From assembly GCA_964633955.1 (NCBI GenBank), contig CAZWIA010000027.1:1-14534 (forward strand): a DNA stretch of 14,534 bases, given 5' to 3'. Below are positions 1 to 6,315 of the stretch, one piece after another. The translations under genes were made by a program, and so were the position numbers. Below the pieces are notes generated by a model that saw only the letters and a list, made by a program, of their open reading frames with translations, had not been told where the DNA came from and ran no database searches. This DNA is from JAQBQQ01 sp964633955. Lineage in GTDB: Bacteria > Patescibacteriota > Gracilibacteria > Peribacterales > Peribacteraceae. The first letter of the stretch is position 1. Every line of letters begins with the position of its first letter.

Positions 1-41
1 GTTCACTCTCACAATCGCGTGCCTATTAACTTGCAGGAAGC

Positions 42-70
42 TTGAGTGTACATCCGTCCACCTGTATGCT
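42..70 (+). promoter_or_regulatory. priA promoter, predicted leaderless
   Basis: A TTGAGT -35 box (42-47), a 17-bp spacer and a TATGCT -10 box (65-70) are visible. Only six bases (GCCGGC) separate the -10 box from the GTG at 77, so transcription would be expected to begin at or next to the start codon. There is no room for a Shine-Dalgarno sequence. Confidence 0.6.
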
Positions 71-76
71 GCCGGC

Positions 77-2215
77 GTGTACTGCACTGTTGTGACTGCA
101 TCGCGCTCGGGGGGGATTGGGAACGGTCTCACGTACGCGGTGCCCGCGGGCATGGCGCTGGAGCCCGGCGCGCTGGTGCGGGTGCCGCTGCGGGGAAAGC
201 TCACGGATGCTCTGGTCATGGAGGTGTCTGCGGAGCTGAACGCGCAGATCCGGGATGTGAAGGAGGTGCGGGAGCTCCTCTCCCCCACCCCGCTCCTCAC
301 CGCTGCCCAGGTGCAGACGGCGCGCTGGATGGCGCACGCGTACCGCTGCACGCTCCGCCAGGCGCTGGCCGTGTGGCTGCCTCCGCCGCCGTGGACTTCC
401 CTGCTGCCTAAGGAGGTGGCGGAAGTGCGGATCAAGAACCCCTCCGCGGCGGTGAAGGGCAAGAAGCAGGTGATGGTGGCGGACCTGCTGCGCGGGAAGG
501 ACTGGGTGCCGCTCCTGGAGGTGCGGCGGGAGACGGGCGCGGGACCGGCGGTGATGAAGGCGCTCACGGAGAAGGGCGTCATAGAGGCGCGCGTGCGGCG
601 ACCGGATGGCGGAGCGATCCTCACGGACCATGCGCTCGCGCTGCGGGGGCTTCCCGTGCTCACCACGTCCCAGGCGCGCGTGGAGCGGGAGATCCGGTCG
701 GACCCCCGTCCGTCCCTCCTCTTTGGCGTGACGGGCAGCGGCAAGACGGAGATCTACGCCCAGCTGATCGCGGATACCATCAAAGCCGGCCGCCAGGCGA
801 TCGTCCTAGTGCCGGAAATCCTCCTCACGGAGCACAGCGTCATCCGGTACACGTCGCTCCTGGACCGGTCGGCCATTGCCGTGCTGCACAGCCGCCTCAC
901 GGCGGCCAAGCGCCGGGACATCTGGCGGCGCGTGCGCGCCGGGGAGATCGCCTTGGTACTGGGATCCCGGAGCGCGCTCTTTGCTCCGCTGCCAAGCCCG
1001 GGTCTCATCATCCTGGATGAGGAGCATGAGTGGACGTTCAAGAACGAGCAGACGCCGCGCTACCACGCCCGGGAGACGGCGGAGGAACTGGCCCGGGCCG
1101 CGGGGGCCAAGCTGGTGCTGGGTACCGCAACACCATCCCTGGAAGCGTGGCTGCGGGCGCGGGAGGGGCGGTATCACCTGGAGCGCCTGCGGGAACGCTA
1201 CCGCGACCAGGCCATGCCGGAAGTGGCGGTGGTGGACCTGGCGCAGGTGAAGTTCGGCTCCCTCTATCCGTTCTCCCCGGACCTGCTGGCCGCCATTGGC
1301 GACCGGCTGAAGAAAGGCGAGCAGTCCGTGCTGTTCCTCAACCGCCGCGGGGTGGCAACCAGCCTCCTGTGCCTGGACTGCCGGCGGCGCGTGGTGTCCC
1401 CGGAGTCCCTGCTGCCCTTCACTCTGCACACCACCGCTCAGGGCAAGCCGTACCTGCTGGATCACACCTCCGGTCTAATGGTGGATGTGCCCGCCGCCTG
1501 CCCCTCCTGCGGCAGCACGCGGCTGCACGCGGTGGGCGCCGGCACGCAGCGGGTGGAGCAGATCCTGGCGCGCCAGTTTCCTGCCGCGCGGCTCCTGCGG
1601 GCGGATGCGGACACGCTCTCCTCCCCGGAGGAGATGCGGGAGATGCTGCGCAAGATGCGCGATCGGGAAGCCGATATCCTCCTTGGCACGCAGTCCGTGG
1701 TGAAAGGCCTGGACCTGCCGGAGGTGACTTTAGCCGCCGTGCTGCTGGCCGACGTGGGGCTGTCCCTGCCGCATTTCCGCGCCGGCGAGCGCGTCTTCCA
1801 GCTGCTCACGCAGCTCACCGGCCGCAGCGGGCGCGCCAAGCCCGGCCAGGTGATCATCCAGACGTTCCGGCCCAGCGCCCCGGAGATCGCCGCGGCCGCC
1901 AGTCACCGCACGGAGGAATTCCTGGATAACGAACTCAAGCTCCGCGCCCACGCCGGCTATCCGCCGGTGAAGGAGATGGCGCGCGTCCTCTTCCGGGATG
2001 AGGACCCGGCGCGCCGGTCCAGGGACGCGTGCGCGCGGCTGCAGCGGCGGATAGATGACCTGGCCCTGCCCATCACCGCCAAGTGCGCGCCCACGTTCTT
2101 TGGCGGCGGGCGGGAATGGCACATCCTCCTGCGCGGCGAGCGCATCAAGCAGCTCCTGGACGAGGTGCCGCTGCCGGACGGCATTGTGGATGTGGATCCG
2201 CTGGAGACGGTGTGA
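77..2215 (+). CDS. priA: Primosomal protein N' (PriA), replication restart helicase
   Basis: This is a 712-aa superfamily 2 DNA helicase that reloads the replisome at stalled forks (E. coli PriA is 732 aa). An N-terminal 3'-DNA-binding region (about 1-100) is followed by Walker A GVTGSGKT (217-224), Walker B DEEH (314-317), the GTATPS motif (349-354), LNRRG (421-425), and TGRSGR (581-586) in motif VI. Family members normally have eight zinc-binding Cys in four pairs; here only two pairs remain (C432/C435 and C475/C478), and the two inner pairs are replaced by non-Cys sequence. The GTG start was chosen because it gives a normal PriA N-terminus and lies six bases behind a good promoter. The frame is open further upstream to the window edge but has no usable start there. 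The identity is secure; the loss of one zinc site is read directly from the sequence. Confidence 0.95.
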   Translation: MYCTVVTASRSGGIGNGLTYAVPAGMALEPGALVRVPLRGKLTDALVMEVSAELNAQIRDVKEVRELLSPTPLLTAAQVQTARWMAHAYRCTLRQALAVWLPPPPWTSLLPKEVAEVRIKNPSAAVKGKKQVMVADLLRGKDWVPLLEVRRETGAGPAVMKALTEKGVIEARVRRPDGGAILTDHALALRGLPVLTTSQARVEREIRSDPRPSLLFGVTGSGKTEIYAQLIADTIKAGRQAIVLVPEILLTEHSVIRYTSLLDRSAIAVLHSRLTAAKRRDIWRRVRAGEIALVLGSRSALFAPLPSPGLIILDEEHEWTFKNEQTPRYHARETAEELARAAGAKLVLGTATPSLEAWLRAREGRYHLERLRERYRDQAMPEVAVVDLAQVKFGSLYPFSPDLLAAIGDRLKKGEQSVLFLNRRGVATSLLCLDCRRRVVSPESLLPFTLHTTAQGKPYLLDHTSGLMVDVPAACPSCGSTRLHAVGAGTQRVEQILARQFPAARLLRADADTLSSPEEMREMLRKMRDREADILLGTQSVVKGLDLPEVTLAAVLLADVGLSLPHFRAGERVFQLLTQLTGRSGRAKPGQVIIQTFRPSAPEIAAAASHRTEEFLDNELKLRAHAGYPPVKEMARVLFRDEDPARRSRDACARLQRRIDDLALPITAKCAPTFFGGGREWHILLRGERIKQLLDEVPLPDGIVDVDPLETV

Positions 2216-2232
2216 TGACGGATGGGTGGCCG

Positions 2233-2241
2233 TGCTACACT
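2233..2241 (+). promoter_or_regulatory. Extended -10 promoter of the aquaporin-like gene
   Basis: TGCTACACT matches an extended -10 element (TGn plus TACACT). The same nine bases precede the genes starting at 4473 and 9416 on the other strand. No good -35 box is seen. Transcription starting near 2248 would give a leader of about 20 nt that is pyrimidine-rich and has no SD. Confidence 0.5.
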
Positions 2242-2268
2242 GGTCGCTATCTTTCTCCCTCCATCTCC

Positions 2269-2898
2269 ATGTCCCCCTCCCCCTTTCACCGGTACGCGGC
2301 GGAGCTCCTTGGTACGTACCTCCTTGCCCAAGCCGTGGCCATGGCCGTGACATCCGGCGCGGTAGCCCCGGCACTGGCGGCCGGACTCACGTTGGGCGTA
2401 CTGGTCTACGTGCTTGGGCCCATCAGCGGTGCGCACTTGAACCCGGCCGTCACCATCGCGCTGGCATCCCTCAAGCGAATTTCCATACAAGATGCCCTGG
2501 TGTACGTGATGGCCCAGATGCTGGGCGGCGCTGCCGTGCTGTGGAAGTTCCGGCTGCTGCTTGGGAATGCAGTAGATCTGGGCGCCTCGCCTGCTACGGT
2601 CTACGCAGCGGGGCCGCTCTTTGGGGAACTCTGCGGCGCCGTGATCCTCCTCCTGGCCGTCTCCGCCGTGATCCACAAGCGGGTGGAGGCATCCGCTTCC
2701 GGCCTTGCAATCGGCGGGGCACTCACCGTAGGCGCGGTTTCCGCGTCCGCACTTTCCCATGGCATCCTGAATCCGGCGGTATCTTTGGCGCTGGGGGAAC
2801 TCACCTGGCTCTACGCGATCGGACCCGTTGCCGGCGGGCTTATTGGCGCGTGGGTGTACCGGTGGCTGCACGAACGGGAGCTCAAGACGGTCAGCTGA
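2269..2898 (+). CDS. MIP-family (aquaporin/glycerol facilitator-like) channel
   Basis: This 209-aa polytopic membrane protein is a MIP-family channel for water or small neutral solutes. The two half-repeats are clear: SGAHLNPAVT (first NPA at 58-60) and ILNPAVS (second NPA at 168-170), with about six hydrophobic helices (roughly 10-30, 33-50, 75-95, 115-135, 145-163 and 180-198) and the helix-1 AELLGTYLL signature. In ordinary aquaporins and GlpF an Arg follows the second NPA and forms the ar/R selectivity filter; here that position is Val171, so selectivity cannot be assigned. The ATG at 2269 was chosen because the longer frame (from 2083) lies inside priA and adds a non-family N-terminus. 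The gene sits 53 bp after priA, has its own promoter, and is followed by a hairpin. Confidence 0.9.
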   Translation: MSPSPFHRYAAELLGTYLLAQAVAMAVTSGAVAPALAAGLTLGVLVYVLGPISGAHLNPAVTIALASLKRISIQDALVYVMAQMLGGAAVLWKFRLLLGNAVDLGASPATVYAAGPLFGELCGAVILLLAVSAVIHKRVEASASGLAIGGALTVGAVSASALSHGILNPAVSLALGELTWLYAIGPVAGGLIGAWVYRWLHERELKTVS

Positions 2899-2919
2899 TA
2901 CGCCCTTGCTCTTGGGGTG

Positions 2920-2942
2920 AACCGGGGGGTAAGCCTCCGGTT
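2920..2942 (+). terminator. Hairpin terminator candidate after the aquaporin-like gene
   Basis: A nine-pair stem (AACCGGGGG pairing with CCTCCGGTT, one G-U pair) closes a GTAAG loop and is followed by a weak T-rich run (TTTCCTTGT). It lies 21 bp after the channel's stop and between convergent genes. The short U-tract keeps confidence moderate. Confidence 0.5.
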
Positions 2943-2970
2943 TCCTTGTGGTCATTGTGCAGGCGCAGTG

Positions 2971-3435
2971 CTAACTGGCGAGCCGCAGGTGATGCAGCGC
3001 GATGCCCGTAGCCACCGCAACATTGAGGGATTCCTTCTTCCCCAGCATCGGGATCATGACTGTAGCGTCTGAAATCTGGAGCAGTTCCTCCGGCACGCCC
3101 GTGAGTTCGTGGCCAACTACTAGGCAGACCTTCTCCGGCGGATGGAAGCCAGTGACGGGCTTGGCGTTCGCGGACAACTCGAGCGAGACGACGGACCAGC
3201 CGTCCTGTTTCAGCTGCTCAATGACGCCGAACGGATCGAAATGGTGTTCCCACGGAACGGTCTCCTCCGCTCCCAGCGCTGTCTTACTGATCTCCTTCCG
3301 GGGCGGATGGCCGGTGTAGCCGGTGAGATAGAGCTTCTCGATCGCGAACGCGTCACACGTGCGGAAGAACGCGCCCACGTTCCAGAGCGAGCGGACGTTG
3401 TGGGCCAGGAGGAGGATGCGCCTATAACATTGCAT
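2971..3435 (-). CDS. TrmH/SpoU-family RNA 2'-O-methyltransferase
   Basis: This 154-aa SPOUT methyltransferase is predicted to use S-adenosylmethionine to methylate a ribose 2'-OH in tRNA or rRNA. The three family motifs are present: motif 1 NVGAFFR (19-25), motif 2 LVVGHELTGVPEE (about 105-117) with its Gly and Glu, and motif 3 IPMLGKKESLNVAVATGI (about 128-145), which forms the knotted cofactor site. It is a minimal catalytic domain without the N-terminal substrate-binding domain of RlmB or TsnR, so the target nucleotide is unknown. The ATG at 3435 is preferred to the GTG at 3447. It follows frr by 37 bp on the same strand and is probably co-transcribed; no SD is seen. Confidence 0.88.
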   Translation of the reverse strand: MQCYRRILLLAHNVRSLWNVGAFFRTCDAFAIEKLYLTGYTGHPPRKEISKTALGAEETVPWEHHFDPFGVIEQLKQDGWSVVSLELSANAKPVTGFHPPEKVCLVVGHELTGVPEELLQISDATVMIPMLGKKESLNVAVATGIALHHLRLAS

Positions 3436-3438
3436 AAA

Positions 3439-3469
3439 ACTACTCACTACCAGCTATCCACTACTCACT
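3439..3469. repeat. Short direct repeat in the frr-trmH spacer
   Basis: The ten-base unit ACTACTCACT occurs at 3439-3448 and again at 3460-3469, a period of 21 bp, and fills almost all of the frr-trmH spacer. It may be a small tandem repeat or leftover of slippage. No function can be read from it. Confidence 0.5.
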
Positions 3470-3472
3470 TTG

Positions 3473-4015
3473 TTACACAGTCATCACTTCATTCTCCTTC
3501 TTCTCCGCCGCATCCGCGATCCTGGCGTTCATCTCATCCACCGCCTTCTGCAGCTGCTCCAGGAGCGTCTCCCGCACATCCTCCTCCTTCTCCTGTTTAA
3601 TAGCGTCATGGGCTTCCTGACGGTGCTTGCGGACTGCGATGCGCGCTTCCTCCGCCAGCTTCCCTACCACCTTGGTGAGCTGGCTCCTCCGCTCCTCCGT
3701 CATGGGCGGGAAGTTCAGGCGGATGGCCACGCCGTCATTGACCGGGTTGGCGCCCAGATCCGCCTGAGTGAGCGCCTTCTCCACCGCCTGCATGATGGAC
3801 CGGTCCCACGGCTGCACCATGATGGTGCGGGCCTCCGGAACGGAGATGCCGGCCACCGTCTTGAGCGGCTGTCGGCTGCCGTAGGCTTCCACTTCCACGT
3901 TCTCCACCAGCGCGGACTGCGCTCGCCCGGTCTGGAGCTTGGCGTACTCCGCGTGGAGGTGCGTCAGGACCTTATCGGCTTCCGTCTTGAAGGCGGTAAT
4001 GTGCGGAGGGTTCAT
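3473..4015 (-). CDS. frr: Ribosome recycling factor
   Basis: This 180-aa protein is close to the usual 185 aa of RRF, which splits post-termination ribosomes together with EF-G. Signatures include the TGRAQSALVENVEVEAYGS segment near residue 30, the ISVPEARTIMVQPWDRS segment of domain II, and NPVNDGVAIRLNFPPMTEERR leading into the long C-terminal helix of the three-helix bundle. The ATG at 4015 gives the expected short N-terminus. The leader is pyrimidine-rich with no SD. A weak TATGAG box lies at 4050-4055, but no convincing -35 accompanies it, so the gene may be read through from the membrane-protein gene 107 bp upstream. A TrmH-family gene follows on the same strand. Confidence 0.97.
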   Translation of the reverse strand: MNPPHITAFKTEADKVLTHLHAEYAKLQTGRAQSALVENVEVEAYGSRQPLKTVAGISVPEARTIMVQPWDRSIMQAVEKALTQADLGANPVNDGVAIRLNFPPMTEERRSQLTKVVGKLAEEARIAVRKHRQEAHDAIKQEKEEDVRETLLEQLQKAVDEMNARIADAAEKKENEVMTV

Positions 4016-4122
4016 GGGATTGGGGAGAAAAGCGGCTCAGGGCGATCTTCTCATACCGGAATGTGCTTGGGAAGCTCTCCGTGGCCGCTTGCCGATCGCC
4101 TTTCGCTGTTGTCCGCGACCGG

Positions 4123-4473
4123 TCAGAGCCTTGTCAGCAGGCGCACGCTCCCGCGCGAGAGCGGACCGATCAGTGGCAGTTCCCGCCAGTCTCCGGCGGA
4201 GGCGTTCAGGAACCCTTTCACGACCGCCGCGAGCGCGACCAAGAGCAGCGGCTTCCCCGCGTACGGGATGAACCAGAGGATCACGGCCATCACGGTCAGG
4301 AGCGTCCCCTGCCGCGCATGGAAGCGGATGAACGGCGTATGCCGTTCCAGGAAAAGGAGGATGACGGACAGGACGGGCACGTAGCTGAGCGCCGCCGCAT
4401 CCCTCTCCCGCTGGGAGACGGCACGCACGTTTGTCACCTCCGGCATCCTTGGCGCAGCTGGCTGCTCTGGCAT
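4123..4473 (-). CDS. Small DUF4870/Tic20-like membrane protein
   Basis: This is a 116-aa integral membrane protein of unknown function. A soluble N-terminus of about 25 residues precedes three hydrophobic segments (about 28-42, 57-70 and 74-90). The AALSYVPVL and FIRFHARQGTLL segments resemble DUF4870/Tic20-like proteins, where a charged 'RFHARQ' type motif lies between helices 1 and 2. The ATG at 4473 was chosen over the longer frame to 4518 because an extended -10 box ends exactly six bases before it, predicting a leaderless message. It lies upstream of frr on the same strand and downstream of tRNA-Arg and a folded DNA element. The family assignment is from pattern memory only. Confidence 0.75.
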   Translation of the reverse strand: MPEQPAAPRMPEVTNVRAVSQRERDAAALSYVPVLSVILLFLERHTPFIRFHARQGTLLTVMAVILWFIPYAGKPLLLVALAAVVKGFLNASAGDWRELPLIGPLSRGSVRLLTRL

Positions 4474-4479
4474 GGCGGG

Positions 4480-4488
4480 AGTGTAGCA
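4480..4488 (-). promoter_or_regulatory. Extended -10 promoter, predicted leaderless
   Basis: Read on the minus strand the sequence is TGCTACACT, then six bases (CCCGCC), then ATG at 4473. The expected transcription start is the A of the ATG. The -35 region is poor and overlaps one arm of the folded element at 4504-4567. Confidence 0.6.
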
Positions 4489-4503
4489 GGGAGAGTGGCT
4501 ACG

Positions 4504-4567
4504 CGAATCGATGGTCAAGGCGCCGCAGGCGCGCAGACCATGAGCGAGGCCCGTTAGGGCCGAGTCG
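4504..4567 (-). other. 64-bp element able to fold as a three-way junction
   Basis: An outer stem of seven bases with one mismatch (CGAATCG at 4504-4510, CGAGTCG at 4561-4567) encloses two hairpins. One is long: ATGGTC/GACCAT with an inner GCGCC-GCA-GGCGC (4511-4541). The other is short: GCCC-GTTA-GGGC (4549-4560). It begins two bases after the tRNA-Arg CCA and ends in the -35 region of the next gene. It has no T-tract. It may be a processing or termination structure for the tRNA, or a dispersed palindromic repeat; only one copy is in this window. Confidence 0.55.
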
Positions 4568-4569
4568 AA

Positions 4570-4646
4570 TGGTACCCCCGGCAGGAGTCGAACCTGCGAC
4601 CTCGACCTTAGAAGGGTCTTGCTCTATCCAACTGAGCTACGGGGGC
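4570..4646 (-). tRNA. tRNA-Arg (anticodon TCT)
   Basis: The cloverleaf reads acceptor GCCCCCG, D-stem GCTC/GAGC, anticodon loop CTTCTAA with anticodon TCT (AGA/AGG codons), T-arm GCAGG-TTCGACT-CCTGC, acceptor CGGGGGT, discriminator A and encoded CCA (4570-4572). Two oddities are visible: the first acceptor pair is G1-U72, and the outermost anticodon-stem pair is A27 opposite G43. Confidence 0.97.
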
Positions 4647-4657
4647 TCGCGGTGGGC

Positions 4658-4663
4658 ATTCTA
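4658..4663 (-). promoter_or_regulatory. -10 box of the tRNA-Arg promoter
   Basis: TAGAAT on the minus strand ends 11 nt before the mature 5' end of tRNA-Arg and would give a 5' leader of only 4-5 nt. The -35 region (about 4681-4687, AGTGCG or GTGCGC) is a poor match. Confidence 0.5.
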
Positions 4664-4753
4664 CGCCGATTGTTCGCCTCGCGCACTGTCCGATCAGCGC
4701 ACGGCTCAGGCCCGCGTTCGATCATAATTTCTGAGACAGGCCATCACAGCTGA

Positions 4754-4783
4754 TTGAAGCCATCCGCTTCCGCTGCGTACGAT
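4754..4783 (+). promoter_or_regulatory. Promoter of the Gmad2-protein gene, predicted leaderless
   Basis: TTGAAG (4754-4759), an 18-bp spacer and TACGAT (4778-4783) are followed by seven bases (AGCCGCC) and the ATG at 4791. The message would start at the ATG. The hexamer TACGAT is also found in front of the ROK kinase gene. Confidence 0.55.
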
Positions 4784-4790
4784 AGCCGCC

Positions 4791-5660
4791 ATGCCCACCA
4801 AGAAGCGTCGGAGCTCTACCTCGCACGCCGCAGTAAAGAAGAGCACCACGCGCCGTACGCCCGTCCGGAAGAAGCGCGCTCCAAAGCCGGCTGAGCCGGC
4901 GGAAGGCTTTGGCGTGATGCCGCCAAAAACCTACTTTGGCTCCCACACGGGCGGGTTCCGGCCGCCCATCAGCGCGGACACCGCGCTGGCGCCGGCTCAA
5001 CAACCGTCCGTGCAACCATCTGTCGTGCCGGAACTTCCGCGCACGCCGCCGCCCCGCCCTGCGGGATTTCCGTGGCGCGCCGTCCTTGCCCGCGCGGCGC
5101 TGCCGGCGGCGGCGGTTGCCGTGCTGGGGGGCAGTTACGCGCTGGGGGTCTTGGCGACGCAAGCTGTCCTTGGCTCTCCCTCCGCCGGTGGCGGGATCCG
5201 GTTGGCTGATAGCCCGCTGAAGCTGGGTGGTTTTGAGGACTGCGTGGCGCGCGGCTTCCCGATCGAAGATGATGGTGAGATCCGCCGCTGCCACGCGCCG
5301 GACGGACAGGTTCTGGTGCAGGCGCCGGCGGACATGGCCGCGCTCGCCGCGGAAGATCCGCGGCTCCTGGTCACGCGCCCCGTGGCCGGAGAGGCCGTCC
5401 GGTCGCGGGTGCAAGTGCGGGGGTTCGCCCGCTTGTACGAGCATCCCATCACGGTCCGGCTGATCCAGGACGGTGTTGCGGTCACGGATGCGGAGGTGTT
5501 CACCGAACCGCCCGCCCGCGGAGACTACGGCGCGTTCCAGGTGACACTGGCGCTGCCGGAGGACGGGCCTGATGCGTTCCTGATCGAACTCACCGGCACG
5601 CGAGACGAAGATGCGGTGCCGCTGGAGCCGGTACGGATTCCCGTGCGCCGATCACGGTGA
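4791..5660 (+). CDS. Membrane-anchored protein with Gmad2 immunoglobulin-like domain
   Basis: This 289-aa protein has a cytoplasmic N-terminus of about 45 residues rich in Lys, Arg, Ser and Thr, a Pro-rich stretch (about 70-93), one membrane helix (about 97-126), and an external part. The external part starts with a two-Cys module (FEDCVARGFPIEDD...RRCHAPDG, C151 and C167), of a kind often found in CPR proteins next to Gmad2. It ends in a Gmad2-like beta-sandwich (about 191-286; LLVTRPVAGEAV, VQVRGFA and the GDYGAFQVTLAL segment). Gmad2 was described in spore-germination and lipoprotein contexts, where it is thought to bind proteins or surface polymers; the role here is unknown. The reading frame overlaps the convergent pilin gene by nine bases. 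The topology is inferred from residue composition. Confidence 0.85.
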   Translation: MPTKKRRSSTSHAAVKKSTTRRTPVRKKRAPKPAEPAEGFGVMPPKTYFGSHTGGFRPPISADTALAPAQQPSVQPSVVPELPRTPPPRPAGFPWRAVLARAALPAAAVAVLGGSYALGVLATQAVLGSPSAGGGIRLADSPLKLGGFEDCVARGFPIEDDGEIRRCHAPDGQVLVQAPADMAALAAEDPRLLVTRPVAGEAVRSRVQVRGFARLYEHPITVRLIQDGVAVTDAEVFTEPPARGDYGAFQVTLALPEDGPDAFLIELTGTRDEDAVPLEPVRIPVRRSR

Positions 5661-6197
5661 CTCGCCGCAGTTGACGCAGTAGCCGGGCTCCGTAGGCGGA
5701 CGGTCCGGGTGTGCCTTACACTGGCCGCGGATGCACAGGTAGACGCTGCTGTAATAGGTGAAGTCCTTGGCCCACGGTTCATCCGGGAAGCGGCACCGGG
5801 AGGGCTGGCCCAGCGGACAGAAGCGGATGGAGACCTGCGCGTTGGGGCCAAAGTTGGGATCAGGATAGACATCCCAGTCGTAGATGCTGCCGGGCCACGG
5901 ACCGGTGGGCCAGGAGCCATCGCCAAGATACTGCTCAAAGCCGGCGGGCAGCCCGCGGTTCACGTCCGGCGGCAGGTCCCCCTCGTGCGTGATGATGTAC
6001 TGGTCGGCCGCATTCTTCACTTGAGTCATCTCCGCCCGGGCGCGGTCAAAGACAGCCTTGCTGATGCTGCGGCGAACAGCCCACAGGACCAGGAGCGTCA
6101 GGACGGCCAGGAGCCCCACGGCCAGGATCACCTCCATCGTGGAGAACCCCCGGCGGAGGCCGCGGTCCGTTGATCGCAGTGCGGGCGACGGGCGCAT
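5652..6197 (-). CDS. Type IV pilin-like (prepilin) protein
   Basis: This 181-aa protein has a basic leader ending GLRRG, a prepilin cleavage site G17^F18, Glu at mature position 5 (E22), and a hydrophobic helix (18-41), all hallmarks of class III signal peptides cut by PilD-type peptidase. The C-terminal head contains the pilin-like YDWDVYPDP segment (106-114) and six Cys (127, 135, 155, 160, 174, 177), enough for three disulfides. It may be a pilus subunit or a type II secretion pseudopilin; no assembly ATPase, platform or peptidase gene is in the window. The ATG at 6197 was chosen because it gives a short leader and lies eight bases behind a -10 box; the frame runs to 6287. It is divergent from the DUF11 gene. 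Confidence 0.85.
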   Translation of the reverse strand: MRPSPALRSTDRGLRRGFSTMEVILAVGLLAVLTLLVLWAVRRSISKAVFDRARAEMTQVKNAADQYIITHEGDLPPDVNRGLPAGFEQYLGDGSWPTGPWPGSIYDWDVYPDPNFGPNAQVSIRFCPLGQPSRCRFPDEPWAKDFTYYSSVYLCIRGQCKAHPDRPPTEPGYCVNCGESP

Positions 6198-6205
6198 TGG
6201 TCCGC

Positions 6206-6234
6206 AGCATAGCGCGATCCGCAGCCGTTTTCCA
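6206..6234 (-). promoter_or_regulatory. Pilin gene promoter, predicted leaderless or nearly so
   Basis: On the minus strand a weak TGGAAA -35 box, a 17-bp spacer and TATGCT are followed by eight bases (GCGGACCA) and ATG at 6197. The TATGCT hexamer is the same as at priA. Confidence 0.5.
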
Positions 6235-6268
6235 TGGACAGGCGTCCCGTCGTTTGGCACCCGCATCC

Positions 6269-6308
6269 TTGACAAACATCTTGACATGGTGTTTTATAGG
6301 GGTAGTAT
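6269..6308 (+). promoter_or_regulatory. Strong promoter of the DUF11 gene with two TTGACA boxes
   Basis: Two perfect TTGACA hexamers lie at 6269-6274 and 6281-6286. The second is 16 bp from TAGTAT (6303-6308), which is followed by seven bases (CCCGAGC) and the ATG at 6316, predicting a leaderless mRNA. The first could pair with the AT-rich TTTTATAGG stretch around 6292-6300. The region is locally AT-rich against a GC-rich background. Confidence 0.7.
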
Positions 6309-6315
6309 CCCGAGC

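Noticed and set aside
1..45. Open frame from the window edge ending in TGA at 43-45 (14 codons), possibly the tail of an upstream gene.
   Set aside because: It is too short to recognise or to tell from chance. It would end inside the priA -35 region, which is possible but cannot be supported here.
2..76. priA frame is open upstream to the window edge.
   Set aside because: There is no in-frame start, and the residues do not look like PriA, whose normal N-terminus begins at the GTG at 77 behind a good promoter.
4050..4078. Possible frr promoter with TATGAG (4050-4055) on the minus strand.
   Set aside because: No acceptable -35 box or extended -10 accompanies it, and read-through from the upstream gene is equally likely.
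4722..4732. CATAAT (4724-4729) as an additional upstream promoter for the Gmad2 gene.
   Set aside because: No matching -35 box lies 16-18 bp upstream, and a better-placed promoter sits right before the ATG.
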